Shown here piece after piece: positions 20,269 through 32,099 of a DNA stretch of 64,000 nt; positions within the stretch are counted from its first letter, which is position 1; each line of letters starts with the position of its first letter. Below the pieces are notes generated by a model. It saw nothing but the letters and a program-made list of their open reading frames with translations. It searched no databases and was not told the origin of the DNA. The DNA is from Zizania palustris (taxonomy: Eukaryota; Streptophyta; Magnoliopsida; Poales; Poaceae), in the NCBI GenBank assembly GCA_019279435.1, contig JAAALK010000686.1:1-64000 (forward strand). The letters run 5' to 3'. The position numbers and the translations under genes are program-made.

Positions 20269-21758
20269 ATGCCTCCCAAGCGGAGCGCAGCCGGTAATTC
20301 TGTTCGGAGGTCCCCTCGGACCTCCGTAGTAAGACCTTCAGATACAGTTGAGGTCGGAGGACCTTCAACGTTTCCTCCACCCCAAACCCCGGAAGGGATT
20401 CCCATTCCTCGAGCATACGGAGTTCCTCCGCCAACTCCATCTATACTTCGGCCACCTGGAGTCCCTCTCCCACCTCAGGTTCCACTTCGAACTGATCCCT
20501 ACAGTTCTCAAGACCCGGAAGATCCTTCCGGAGGAGATGAAGACAATCTTGGCGGTATGGCCAGTCTCCAAGCCGAAGTAGCGAGATGGCCGCAAGAAGC
20601 TGCAAATAGGCTTCACTCTCAAGCCATCCCAGTTATTCCTGAAGTGCCTGAAGACGACGAACCTATCTATCCTGAAGCCCCGGAGAACGCCTCCTTTGAT
20701 ACCGAGTCTCCGCTGCATCCTGAACTGCAAAAAGTTCGATTCAACCCGAAGTTTAAGACTTCGAAGCTTTGCAAGTATGCCGGAGATGAAGATCCTGGAG
20801 AATTTGTCCGATCTTATGCTTTGGCGATTGAAGCTAGTGGAGGAGTATGGGACACCATGGCAAAATGTTTCCCCCTAGCTCTTCAAGGAGTAACTTTGCG
20901 ATGGTTCTGGTCTTTAAAACCAGGATCAATCAGTTCGTGGGGGCAGTTAAAGAAAAAGTTCGTGAGTAATTTCCAGGGCACCTTCATGCCTCCAATGTCA
21001 ACGGGAAGTCTTTTCCAGGTGAAGTAGCTCCCTGGAGAGACATTGAGACAATACTTCAAGCGCTTCGCTCATACGAAGTCGCAGATCCTAGGGTTGACTA
21101 CGTCTTTAGTAGTTGACGCAGCTCGAGAGGGAGTCATTCATCCAGGCCTCCTTGATAAACTTCACCGGAAAAGCATATCTTCTGTTTCTCAGTTGATGTC
21201 ATATTTCGAAGAGTATGCGAGGTCAGAAGAAGGATGGCTTCGGAGAACCGTTGCAACCCCGTCGATATTGCAAGAAGTGAAATTGGAAGTGAAAACTTCA
21301 GCACAGCAGCAAGAGCCTAGCTTCGAGGTTCAACATGACAGGCGTAGGGGGCAAAAGCATCCTCGTTCGGAAGTTCTGAACATTGCACCCCCACAGAAGT
21401 TTGCCCAAAGAGCTCCGCAACCATCAGGAACCAAGACCAGCGGCTGGAGGCCGCCAGGGAAACCGGCTGGCAAAGACCAGAACCTTTTCTGCTGTATTCA
21501 TGGTGAAAACCGAAGCCATGCAACTGATACTTGCAAGGCTATACTTCGAGTCGAGGCACTACTGACCGAGTTCCAGCTGAAGTGCGTCCGGAGCCCGTCC
21601 AGGCTGTGGCGCGGATAGAAAATTTCGAAGCTGCAAGATGCCCTCCGGTGGTCAATATTATGCCACCTTCGAAGCAAGAAGAGGGGCAAGACCGAGGAAA
21701 AAGAGTAGTCCTCCCCATCTCCGGAGGAGGTACTCTAGGAAGTATGTCAAAGAGGTAG
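20269..21758 (+). pseudogene. gag: Element D gag
   Basis: It starts at the ATG in CACCATGCCTCCC and has a Pro-rich N-terminal part. A retrotransposon Gag domain follows (EFVRSYALAIEASG, MAKCFPLALQGVTLRWFWSL, WGQLKKKFVSNFQG). A TAG at 21025-21027 falls inside the domain, probably from CAG since the sense continues directly (LPGETLRQYFKRF). A zinc-finger-like stretch (FCCIHGENRSHATDTC) lies at about 21487-21535. The frame shifts near 21560-21600, and another stop at 21756-21758 precedes the protease. In this family gag and pol are normally one polyprotein. Confidence 0.85.
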
Positions 21759-24700
21759 AGAAGAGAGTATGTCAGAGAGGTGGGACATATTGGAACCTCT
21801 TCATCTACAGCTGCTATGCCCGAATGGTCTCATGTGCCAATATCTTTCTCCGCAGATGATGCAGTTGGTGTTAAATTCCCACATGCAGACCCACTTGTCA
21901 TCACTGCTGACATAGCAGGAACTGAAGTTCGAAGAGTGCTAGTTGACGGAGGGAGTTCGACGGATATTATTTTTGTCCAAGCTTTTGACCAACTCTGCAT
22001 CTCCAGAAAGCATCTTCTCCCAGCAGCCCGTCCTTTGCAAGGGTTTGCAGGACCCCCTCTTGATGCCCTCGGCCAAATTGGCCTGGAAGTTACTTTCGGA
22101 GAGGGGCTAATGGCCAGGACAGAGGAAGTGATCTTTGACGTTGTAGATGCTCCATATGCATATAATGTCATCTTCGGAAGAGGCATGTTAAATCAATTCG
22201 GAGCTGTGGCGCATCATAATTACTTGTGTATAAAGATGCCAACACAAGCAGGAGTACTCACTATCTTCGGAGATCAGGCCATCGCAAGAAGAGCAGAGTA
22301 CGATCATGGCCCTCCTCTTGACCCAAGGCAGGTGAACAGTGTTCAAGATGATCCGGAGAATTTTTCTGCTCCTAGCGAATCCTCAAAAAGATCCTTCCCA
22401 AGACCAAGTCCGGAAGGAGAGATTGCAACGAAGGTTATTGTCAAAGATGGCAAGGAATATTCATTTCAATTTGGTAAAGACTTGCCTCCAGAAGTTGCTG
22501 CCTCTTTAGAAAAAGTAGTGGAGGAAAATTTGGATGTCTTTGCTTGGTCTGATGAAGACATCACCGGAGTCAGTCGGGACATTATTGAACACAGTTTACT
22601 TGTGAACCCAAAGGCTCGACCTGTTAGGCAAGGACTCCGAAAGATGTCTGCGGAAAGAGCTGTTCTTGCTAAAGACGAAGTTGAAAAGTTACTGAAGGCT
22701 GGGATTATCAGAGAAGTGGCTCATACGGAGTGGTTAGCCAACCCAGTCTTCGTTAAGAAGAAATCTTCAGGGAAATGGCGCATGTGTATTGATTTTACAT
22801 CTCTGAATAAAGCATGCCCCCGTGACCCCTACCCCACGCCCCGAATTGATCAGTTGATCGACTCCACTGCTGGTTCGGAGTTATTAAGCTTCCTTGATGC
22901 GTATTCCGGCTACCATCAAATTTGGTTGAAGCGCGAAGATGAAATCAAGACAAGCTTCGTAACTCCTTCAGGAGTCTTTTGTTATGTAAGAATGCCCTTT
23001 GGCTTAAGAAATGCCGGGGCTACATTTTTGAGGTTAATTGCTAAGGCTTTAGGTCATCAGATAGGTCGTAATGTAGAGGCCTACATGGATGATATTGTAA
23101 TCAAGAGTGCTTTTAAGCACCAACATAGCCTAGACTTAGCAGAAACATTTAATAGCCTTCGGGCATGTGGGATCCGTCTCAATCCCGAAAAATGTATCTT
23201 CGGAGCGCAAGCTGGAAAATTGTTAGGGTACCTAGTTTCAAGCAGAGGGATCGAAGCTAGCCCCACTCAAATAACTGCGTTACAAAAGATGGCTCCCCCA
23301 GAGAATTTGAAGCAAGTGCAAAAGCTGACAGGTCATCTAGCATCACTTAGCAGATTTCTGGCAAGGTCTGCGGAGAGAAGTTTGCCTATTTTCAAAGCAT
23401 TGAAAGGGTCCAAAGATTTTGCATGGACACCGGAGTGTCAAAAGAGCTTCGAAGATATTAAAAATTATCTCAGTAATCTTGCTACACTCACGGTGCCTGT
23501 TGCAGACGAAACCCTACTCCTCTACCTAGTAGCTACTAGCTCTGCTGTCAGTGCAGTTCTTGTCAGAGAGATTGATGTCAACGGGAAGTTGGTACAAAAT
23601 CCAGTTTACTTTGTGTCCGAAGCATTGTCCGGAGCAAAAACAAGATATTCCGAACTTGAGAAATTCGTTTATGCTCTGATAATGGCTTCGAGGAAGCTAA
23701 GGCATTATTTTTTGGCACATAATGTTGTGATACCAACTTCGTATCCTTTGGGAGATATGCTCCGAAATAAGGATTCCACTGGAAGAATTGGGAAGTGGGC
23801 TGTTGAATTAGCACCCTTCGGCATATCTTTCTTGGCAAGAACAGCAATTAAGTCGCAAGTATTGGCTGACTTCGTAGCAGAGTGGACTCCCCCCTACAAC
23901 ATGGGCTCCAGAGAAGCCAAGCGAAGAAATTTGGACTATTTACTCCGATGGAGCTTTTCAAGCATCTGGAGCAGGTGTCGGAGCTGTGATAATTTTGCCT
24001 TCAGGGCAAAAGGCTTTGTACTCCGAAAGACTCAACTTTAAGTCTACCAATAATACAGCGGAGTATGAAGGAATTCTGTTGGGACTTCGCAAGGCACGTG
24101 CTCTAGGGGCTACAAGAGTTGTTATAAAAACAGATTCTCAGATTGTAGCAGGGCACATAGACAAGAGTTTCCAAGTCCGACATCCACAACTTGCAAAGTA
24201 CTTAGAAGAAATCCGAAAGATAGAAGCAGCATTTAAAGGGATTTCCATTCGAAGTATACCTAGAGCAGAAAATATGCAAGCGGACATCTTAGCGAAAGCT
24301 GTAGCCGGAGCTATGGATATACCCGAAGAAGCTTTTTATGAAGAACTTAATACACCTTCCGTACCACAAATTCCTGCTGCAGAAGTCCTTTGCATTCCAA
24401 GTACAGATTGGTGAAGCTCAATCATGAAAGTATTGCAAGGAGAGGCAGATATGTCCGAAGAGCCACAACTTTCAAGGTTAAAGCTTAGAACTCAGAATTA
24501 TCAAATAATCAACGGTATTTTATACAAGGCCGGAGTATGTTCCCCTCTACTCCGATGTATATCTCAAGCCGAAGGTCAAGAAATTCTTCGAGAAATCCAT
24601 GAAGGACTTTGCGGTAGCCATTTGGCCCCTCGAGCTTTGGCAGGAAAAACACTTCGCCAGGGGCTTTATTGGCCTACAATAACAGCTGATGCGGAGAACT

Positions 24701-25620
24701 TGGTCCGCACTTGTCAAGGATGTCAGTGGATGGGACGAAGGAGTCATCGCCCACCAACAACCCTTCAAGTAATAGCTCCAGTATGGCCCATGGCCAGATG
24801 GGGTATGGATCTTATTGGCCCCTTCCCAACAGCAAAAGGAAATTTAAAGTTCGCAGTGGTAGCAATTGAATATTTTTCAAAGTGGGTCGAAGCAGAACCT
24901 CTAACAGCTATTACTTCGAACAATGTACAGAAATTTTTCTGGAAAAATATCATTTGCCGGTTCGGAGTGCCTAGACAACTCATAGTTGACAATGGAACAC
25001 AATTCGATGCAGAACCTTTCAAGAAATTTTGCGAAGATCTAGGCATCCAATTATGTTTTGCTGCAGCGAGACATCCTCAGTCTAACGGAGCTGTAGAAAG
25101 AGCCAATGGTAATATTTTGTCAGGGCTAAATCGAAGGATAGTAGGATTGGCAAAAGGACTCTGGACCAAAGAACTTCCGAAGATTTTGTGATCCATTCGG
25201 ACCACTCAAACGAGGTCCACGGGTTTCACTCCATTCAGACTATTATTCGGATATGAAGCTATGACACCAACAGAGCTCAAAGGAGGATCACTTCGCAGCA
25301 CCGAACCGGAAATAGAAGGAGAAAGACAAGCTTTGCTGGATTTAACAGAGGAGACAAGACTTCGAGCTGTGGCCAATTTATCAAAGTATCACCAGCAGAC
25401 GAAGGCTTGGTTTGACCCGAAGGTTAAGATTAATGAACTTAGGCCGGGTCATCTCGTTTTGTGAAGTATCATAGAACCAAGAAAATTAGGAAATAAATGG
25501 GAAGGTCCATACTTAATTGTTCGCTCCGGGCGTCCTGGTTCTTTTAAATTAGCTAATTTGGAAGGTGAAGAGTTAGTACATACTTGGCATGCGGAGCACC
25601 TAAAGCGATACTTCGCATAA
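21759..25620 (+). pseudogene. pol: Element D pol (protease, RT, RNase H, integrase)
   Basis: Protease VLVDGGSSTDIIF is near 21940, and the RT core includes the catalytic AYMDDIVIK near 23080. RNase H is in another frame from about 23950 (NNTAEYEG, IKTDSQIV). The integrase zinc finger (LVRTCQGCQWMGR), core (RWGMDLIGPF, IVDNGTQF, NGAVERANG) and a C-terminal part ending AEHLKRYFA at 25618 follow. The Ty3/gypsy order RT, RNase H, integrase is clear, and no chromodomain is seen. Breaks are a frame change near 23925 and TGA stops at 24412-24414, 25189-25191 and 25462-25464. Confidence 0.9.
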
Positions 25621-26398
25621 GGGCTCCTTGTAATCATGTGTAATCACTTTTCGAATCAATAAAGCATATGGTTCAGATAGTGCCTACCCCTCATAAACTT
25701 CCAGCTTCCGAGTGGACGCACTAGAACCGCGGAGTTGATCGAGAGGGAAGTATCATTAATTTGAATCATATTTTCCGAGGTGGTGGGCTGACATAATCCG
25801 GAGTCCAAGCCACCGGCTTGAAGACATCCAAAAAAGAGCCCGAAAACCACAGAATGCGGAGTCCAAGCCACCGGCTGGAGGACATCCGTAAAAAGAGTCC
25901 AAAGAGACCAAATAATGCGGAGCCCAAGCCACCGGCTTGTAGGTATCCGTAAAAAGAGTCCAAAGAGACCACTGCGAACTCCAAACCACTGGTTTGACAG
26001 AATTCGCAAAAAAGAGCCGAAGGAGGCCAAAACAAAACAGAGTTTGAACCATGAGCTTCGAATGTCTGTTAAGAAAGTCCAAAGTGACAAATTATCTAAG
26101 ACACTAAAGTGTCCGGAAAGTTATCTCAAGTGATTTCTTTCAAAAACATAAGCTACTAAGTTACCAATCTTCAGACTACAAATAGTCGAAGACATTTTAT
26201 AAGATTTTAGTCGATCTTTAAATTACTGAGGGGCTCCGAACCCCCAAAATTGTACTCCTAAGTTTTCTTTGTGCCTAACCATCTTTGAATACAATTCGAA
26301 GTTGCTTACGCCCAAAGAGGGGCTAATAAATAGGGAGACAATTTTAAATCGATATTTATTATTCGAACAAATATGATTACATCATAAAAAATTGGTAT
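25621..26398 (+). other. Element D region after pol with tandem repeat
   Basis: No coding sense is seen on the plus strand. The main feature is four imperfect tandem units of 57-61 bp at 25800-26034, starting GGAGTCCAAGCCACCGGC and containing AAAAAGAGTCCAAAGAGACC. Tandem repeats after pol are known in Tat elements and are thought to seed satellite DNA. The minus-strand gene ends just to the right, at 26399. Confidence 0.8.
25800..26034. repeat. Four-unit tandem repeat, about 60 bp per unit
   Basis: Units begin near 25800, 25858, 25919 and 25976. The first three are clearly alike; the fourth is diverged (AACTCCAAACCACTGG). Confidence 0.88.
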
Positions 26399-29300
26399 CT
26401 ATACCAAGAAGGAATCGAAGATCTCTTCGATCTCTAGAGATAGGGTTGGAACGACTAGTTCCAGTGCCGGGAGTCCTAACAACTTTGCGTTTACTCTCCT
26501 ACCTCCCTTCGAAGCTCTAAAGTCTTTTTGTTCTTGCTGAAGCTCGGCCCAAGTTCGAAGCCGTTCGGGGCTCCTTTCCCAGCTTCCAAGTTCTTCAGGC
26601 TTTTTACCTTGAGCTTCATCTTCGTCTTCGGACCATATAATGTCTTCAGAAGATGAAGTTTCCAAGTTAACTTCTTTTTCTTCCTCTTTAATGCAAGATA
26701 ATATATCTTTGCTTATTTCGGACGTAATCATTCCAGAACTATCTCGAGGAACTAGAAATCAAGGGCGCTTGTGAAGTTTTAAGATTTCGAAGGTAGCCCA
26801 TAATAAGCGAAGTTCGTCGTTAACATCTAACACTTCGACATCTTCCATATGAGGCAAAGCCTAAAAACATGATAAACAAATCTTCATTCATAAATGTACA
26901 AAAGCGTAGTGCTTTACATAGTTGAAGATCCTAAGGTAATTCTAAACCTGCGGGTTTGGAGAAGGCTGACTGCTCGAAGCTTGGGACCGAGCCTGCTTCT
27001 GGCATTGTCCTTCGTCAATCCAGGCTTTGATCGCAGAACGACCTTCGGCTCTCCATAAAGTTTGAAAGGCTTGCCAAGCAGCGGCCACACCTTCGGAGGG
27101 AGTGAGAAGCTGGTCGTCATCGAAGGTAATGGGACCTTCTCCTGCGCTCGGAGTTATTGATCGGCCCAAATCTTCGTAGTAATGAAGTATGCCGACAACA
27201 GCCACTTGTCCAGAGATTTCTTCGTACCGAATGCCTGCTGTCTTCATTTGCTTCGCTGCTCCTTGGATCCTCTTCAGCCGGCGCAGTAGTACCGAAGTAC
27301 TCCAGAATGCCTAGCAATTGGTCCATGACCTCCGAAGCTACCTTCTCTGACTTCAGCTTATCTTCAGTTAATGCATCCTTCGTCGAAGTTAGCTCCTCTG
27401 TTACTCCAGAGAGCCTAGTAGCCTCCGTAGCCAAAGAATTCTTTTGATTCAGTAGCTGGCTAGCTTCTTCTCAGAGCCTAACAAGCTCGGCCCCCGCAAG
27501 TAGCGTGCTCTGCCCGCATCTTTTCAATTTCTCCTCGAAGCACAATTTTTTCTGCTTCGAGCTCCTTGTTCGCAGCCTCCAAGCTTTGTCTGGCCCTGCG
27601 CTCCGTTGAAACCATGTTGTCCATGTGGGCCACTCGACCTTCGGAGATAGTAAGATTTCGTTGAAGAGTTGCATTTTCCTCTCGAAGGCGAACGCTTCCA
27701 CGTTCATTGGAAATGTTCGCAGCTCGGGCCAAGACTGTTTGCTGCGAAAAGAAAAAACCAAGGTGAGAAATTATTTGTATATAAATTTGATGTTGTTTTG
27801 CAGATACTTCGTACCAGGTATGCTGCGCGTTCCATGGTAGCGTTAAGCTCCGAACTCTCCGCCTCGCTCAAGATAGCCACCAAGTCCGTCTCCCCGACTT
27901 CGCGACTAGCTCGATCCAAAGGCTCGAGCAAAGTCTGAAGCCCCGTTCTTCGCTCCAAGAAAGGAGCTAGAAGGGGGAGCATGCTCAAGGCTTGCTGGTC
28001 ATCTTCGCTTGGTGAAGGTCCAGTGTGTTGAGCTGTGGTCTTCGGAGCCCCAGTAGACTGGCCCCCTCAGTAGATTGGCTCTCGTCCGTTGACTCAGATG
28101 GAGTTGATCCTGAGCTCGGAGCAGGGAGGGGGTCCATCTTCCCTTTGCCTTTTCCAGGCCCCATCTGAGTGGCTCCTGGAATTGGCTCCGAAGTTGTCGA
28201 AGGTCCAGGAATTGTATCTTCAGGACGGACCTCTTCCATGGAAGTGGACTCTGGAAAAACAAAGGTATTATACATTGTATAATTTTGTAGGAAAAAAGAA
28301 CAAAAAAAATTATGCGAAGTTTACCTTCGACATTTTGGCGGTGGGTAAGCATTGGGCTGCTTGGCGGGTCGAAGGCAAGGTCTTCATCGGAGTCAGCAGT
28401 CAAATCTTCGATTGTCGGAGCATTTTCCTGAACAGCCGTTGTTGCTTCACCCGGAATCGAAGCTGCAGTAACTTCGACTCCGCTCTCATCCATAGGGGCT
28501 CTGTCTCGGACTCCCTCCTGAGGTAAATCTTCTTGAGCAACCGGAGTACTCTCTTGTTCGAGGTTGACTTGAGACTCCGGTACGCTCGCGGCATCTTCAC
28601 TATGTGTATTTTGTTGGGCTGCATCCTCGTCAATCAGCCTCACGAGCAACCTGCCTTCATCCTCTTGAGAATCGGAGATTGAAGCTCTTGGACTCGAAGG
28701 CGCAGGAATTCTTGGCTTTCGAGCTACCTTCTTGATCGGAGTCTTGGCAGAGCTCGAAGTTCCAGCTTCGGCTTTCCTCTTCTTAGGCCCTTTCTTCGAA
28801 GGCACCCAATCCACCAAAGGGGGCGGAACCACTTCAAGTAGCCCCCATACTCGGTTGGATCGCTCCGAACTACCAACTAATTTGATTCTCCATTCTTTCT
28901 CGGTCAGAGTTGGGACGCCCAAAATCTTCTCCGAAGCTCGTACGATTTGCTCCGAAGTTATAGGGGCTGAAGAAGCTGAAAAATGAGTTAAGTTTGTTAA
29001 TTCTTCGAATAAATATACATAGAGTATGTTGTTTTCGAAGTTACCTGCAGGGCTCGAAGTTGAAGAAATTTTGCGAAGACCGCCCTCCGAATCTTCTTCG
29101 AAGGTGATCGGCCAGTTGGCCATCAGGGGAGGAATTTGAAGCCCGAGGAATTCTTCGGCTAAGTCCCGCATACTCAGGCGGTGACTGATTTTTTGAAGCA
29201 AGCTGAGGCGAGCTTCGAGCTGGCCCGAATCCAGATGCACAAGGGCTTCCTTTCGGAAATTAATATCTTGCAAAGGTCCAACTAGGCGACTGCTTGCCCC

Positions 29301-29996
29301 AACTTCGGCATAAAACCATTTCAGGATCCAGTCGGTGTACCATCTGGCATTGATAGCCTTGGCAGGAAACCGGAGAGCATACTCGTCACGGAGCCTAAAG
29401 TTGATGCTTCCGAAGGCCACCACCATCTTCTCACCTCCGGGCCCAACGAAGGTTTTTGGTTGGCACGAAGCTCTGTGCAGTGCTGCGAAGATCTCCGCCC
29501 TTCCTTCACAACCTTCGGCTCGCAACACCCATTCGAAGATGGAGAGACATGCTACAGCATTCGGAGAGAGTTGGGGGAGAGTGACGTGGAACAAGTCCAA
29601 TACCTCCGCCAAGAAATCAATTGCCGGAAGCCCCAAACCAGCTTCGAAGAAGGCTTCGAAAACGACCACTTCTCCGGGCCTCGATGACGGAATGATTTCC
29701 TTCCCGGGTTTGCGAATCATAACCCCAGAACTGATTTTGCCTTCTACTGCGACCGCAAGCGATTCCCTTTTGCAGGTTGAAGGCCCTAGTTGATAAGACT
29801 AGTCCGTGTACTTTGTTGACGCCGGGAAGAGGTCTTGAGGGCCAAAATTTTGGGGATTTCCTGCCGCCGTCACCGTGGTTGCCATTGCTGGTGTCGGAGT
29901 CGTCGACGCCAATGTTGCAGCTGCTGCTGCTGCCGCAGCCTGCTGCCGCGCCAAGGTTGAAGCTGCCCCGGGACCTTTGAAACTAGTTTTCGCCAT
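26399..29996 (-). pseudogene. Element D antisense gene (putative gypsy-type transposon domain), multi-exon
   Basis: Read leftward, it starts at the ATG at 29996 (MAKTSFKG), followed by an Ala-rich stretch. A domain with VVFEAFFEAGLGLPAI, FEWVLRAEGCEGRAEIF and MRDLAEEFLGLQIPPL follows, resembling Pfam PF04195 (putative gypsy type transposon). After that come a basic PKKRK motif (28772-28786), acidic low-complexity sequence, a coiled coil (about 27732-27478) and a C-terminal block LRTWAELQQEQKDFRASKGG. GT-AG introns fit at 29044-28976 (69 bp, in frame), 28324-28251, about 27806-27740 and 26947-26861. Element E has the same blocks and matching introns. A TAG at 29799-29801 and frame changes near 28000 and 27250 show decay. 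The function is unknown. Confidence 0.78.
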
Positions 29997-30102
29997 GGGA
30001 TCTCATGGGTTGCTTCAGAAGGGAAAATAGAGGCTAGGGCTCGGGTGATGGCTCGTTTGCACGAAAGCAGTGAAAAGGTACTCAAGAAGGGTTTGGGCCC
30101 TC

Positions 30103-30110
30103 TATTTATA
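30103..30110 (-). promoter_or_regulatory. Probable TATA box of D antisense gene
   Basis: On the minus strand this reads TATAAATA, 107 bp before the ATG at 29996. It lies in the internal region, outside the LTR. Element E has TATAAAA 131 bp before its homologous ATG. Confidence 0.6.
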
Positions 30111-30438
30111 ACCCAGACCCTGATTTTTTTTCCGTTTGCCTGTGTCGTTTCACATTTCCAACCGTTACTTTGCTCTGAAATTAAAGCATTCCGTAACTTC
30201 CGTTAGAAGAAAGAAGCTAACAGCTATTTCTTCTAAGTCTAAAAAGACTTTCAGACTTTTAGAGTTAGTTCTAAGTTACTTCGAAAGTAATTTTATTAGA
30301 AACTGATTCAAAGTTTACATCTCTACGTAGTTCGGAGATGGTTTTAAATCTCCTAACCCCTACGCGTGATTATTTTTCTTGCGTATACTGCTCTCCTAAC
30401 ATTACAGATTTAGGGGAGAAGCGTATTCGAGGGGCTAC
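30111..30438 (+). other. Element D stretch between antisense promoter and 3' LTR, with purine tract
   Basis: It has no ORF. It would be the upstream region of the antisense gene and the 3' noncoding end of the sense transcript. The plus-strand primer is probably GAGGGGCTAC at 30429-30438, touching the LTR. The same tract occurs inverted at 44539-44548 in element E. Confidence 0.75.
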
Positions 30439-30933
30439 TGTTGGGGAAAAATATTCCATCTTCAGGGTTATTGCAGTGACGAGGTAAAGACTGGGGATTA
30501 AGACGAAGCCTTCCAACATATAATTTCGGAGATGCATCAAGTCAAGTTCGAAGTATGATGACAGGCTTTAGTTCGGAGTATATCTTCGAACTAAGACTCT
30601 TCCGAGAACTTTTCTGTCAGCTAAGATGGAAGACTTATCTTCTTTCTCATTAGATTAGTCTTTTACCATTTTAGCCCTATTAAGGGTACCGAATAGTTTC
30701 CACTATGTCGGTTGTAATAGAGGGGTAAAAAGGTCTTTTCCTTAATGTTTGGGCCTATAAATACCCCTCGTTTCACCCTGTAATAGGGACCGAATACAAG
30801 TTATCCAATACACACTTTCGAACTATTCTAAGTTATTATCCTTTCGGAGGCTTGGAATAGTTTCCTTCGCAAACACTTCGTTTGTTAGTTTCTAATCTTC
30901 AGAAACCTGTTAGCGTAATCTTTTACGCCAACA
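30439..30933 (+). repeat. Element D 3' LTR
   Basis: It is 495 bp, starts TGTTGGGGAAAAATATTCC and ends CGCCAACA, followed by TATGT. It differs from the 5' LTR at about seven sites, mainly transitions. Confidence 0.96.
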
Positions 30934-30938
30934 TATGT

Positions 30939-32094
30939 CACTAATACAATTTTAGTGATGAGCTAGTTTGGATGCGTCGGTGATGATGTGTCTTTAGTGA
31001 TGGGCCATAATAATACTTGTCACTAAAGAGGGGGCACCCCTATTAGTGTCAGGTCTCATTGCCACCCGTCACTAATGGCTAGTAATCCAGTGACAGGTAG
31101 AATCTATTACCCATCATCGATGATGTCTATGGCTAGATAAATAGGCGGTCCCTACAGTGAATCAGCAACCTCTTAGTTGTCACAAACATAACCCTAGCCT
31201 CTCACACCATCGTCGTCGCCTCTTCATCATGCTCCTTGCTAGCACCACCGTGGTCCACTCCATCCAGGATGTTCGTTCATTCCCTATGATCTCTGTTTTG
31301 TCGTCTATTCCATCACATGTGGCCTATGTTCCATCGTCCGTTCTGTTGCACATGGCCGACCCAACTCACCGCCACCTCGATTGCATATACTCCTCATCCT
31401 CCTAAGGTCCTCCTCCTCCTAATATGTGAAAATGTGATGGAATGTGGATATATATTTTGTGGAAATATTTGCTCGATGAAGATGGTGTTATTTGTGAAAT
31501 ATGAGGATGTGTGTGACTATTTAGGTTCATTATGTGCTAATATGAGGATGTGTGTGCTAATATTATTGTTATACATTTTATTCACACAATATTATTTCAT
31601 TTTGTACCTTTCATACTTTCATTACATGCTTACTATTATTAATGCATATAGTTGTTGCTTAATGAATTAGTTGTCACACACCTATGAATTAAATTGTAGC
31701 TTAGTGGCGATGAGTCCATTAAGTTGGCAGCCCGACATTTGATAGCAATCATATTCAACATACATTAGGTTACATTCATATTGTTTTATATACTTTTTTT
31801 CATTGTTTCAAATATAAGATATGGCAAGTATGCGGAACCCTATGGTACCAACTTATATTCCTAATAGTTGCCTCACAATGATCAATCATCTAGTCAATGG
31901 GGGGCATCACCAGGTTTATACATTGTACATTGTATATATTGTTTGTGTGATAACAAATCTAACAAACTAATTTGATATTGTCTTACTATTTTAGTTTTAT
32001 CAAAAAGATTCGACGATATCAATAACATTCTTTCTGGCGGCATCCTTAAGATTTTTACAAGAGATGGGTGCAATAGTGAGGTTGAGGTTGCGAG
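30939..32094 (+). mobile_element. CACTA transposon, second segment, noncoding
   Basis: Across the D insertion the CACTA subterminal pattern continues, with TTTAGTGATG near 30951 and 30989 and inverted GTCACTAA near 30938, 31019 and 31067. Such clustered short motifs are binding sites for the transposase in CACTA elements. From about 31160 the sequence is AT-rich. I see no convincing transposase and no long ORF with recognisable motifs. Element C interrupts it at 32099. Confidence 0.6.
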
Positions 32095-32099
32095 CTGTG
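32095..32099. repeat. Target-site duplication of element C (CTGTG)
   Basis: CTGTG precedes the C 5' LTR and recurs at 43289-43293 right after the 3' LTR. Confidence 0.95.

Larger units (their letters stand above)
19712..30933 (+). mobile_element. Element D: Tat-type Ty3/gypsy retrotransposon with antisense gene
   Basis: It is a full-length element of 11,222 bp with 495-bp LTRs that differ at about seven positions by eye (1.4%). It has a Tat-like primer site, gag-pol on the plus strand, a short tandem repeat after pol, and a multi-exon gene on the opposite strand before the 3' LTR. An extra antisense ORF in this place is a known trait of part of the Tat lineage. Gag-pol has several stops and frame changes, so D is probably not autonomous now. 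Confidence 0.96.

Noticed and set aside
20183..20730. Minus-strand ORFs opposite D gag
   Set aside because: They are shadows of the gag reading frame and the LTR junction, without motifs.
31157..31405. Short ORF in the CACTA segment
   Set aside because: It has low-complexity His/Ser/Leu-rich sequence, no motif and no support from a relative.
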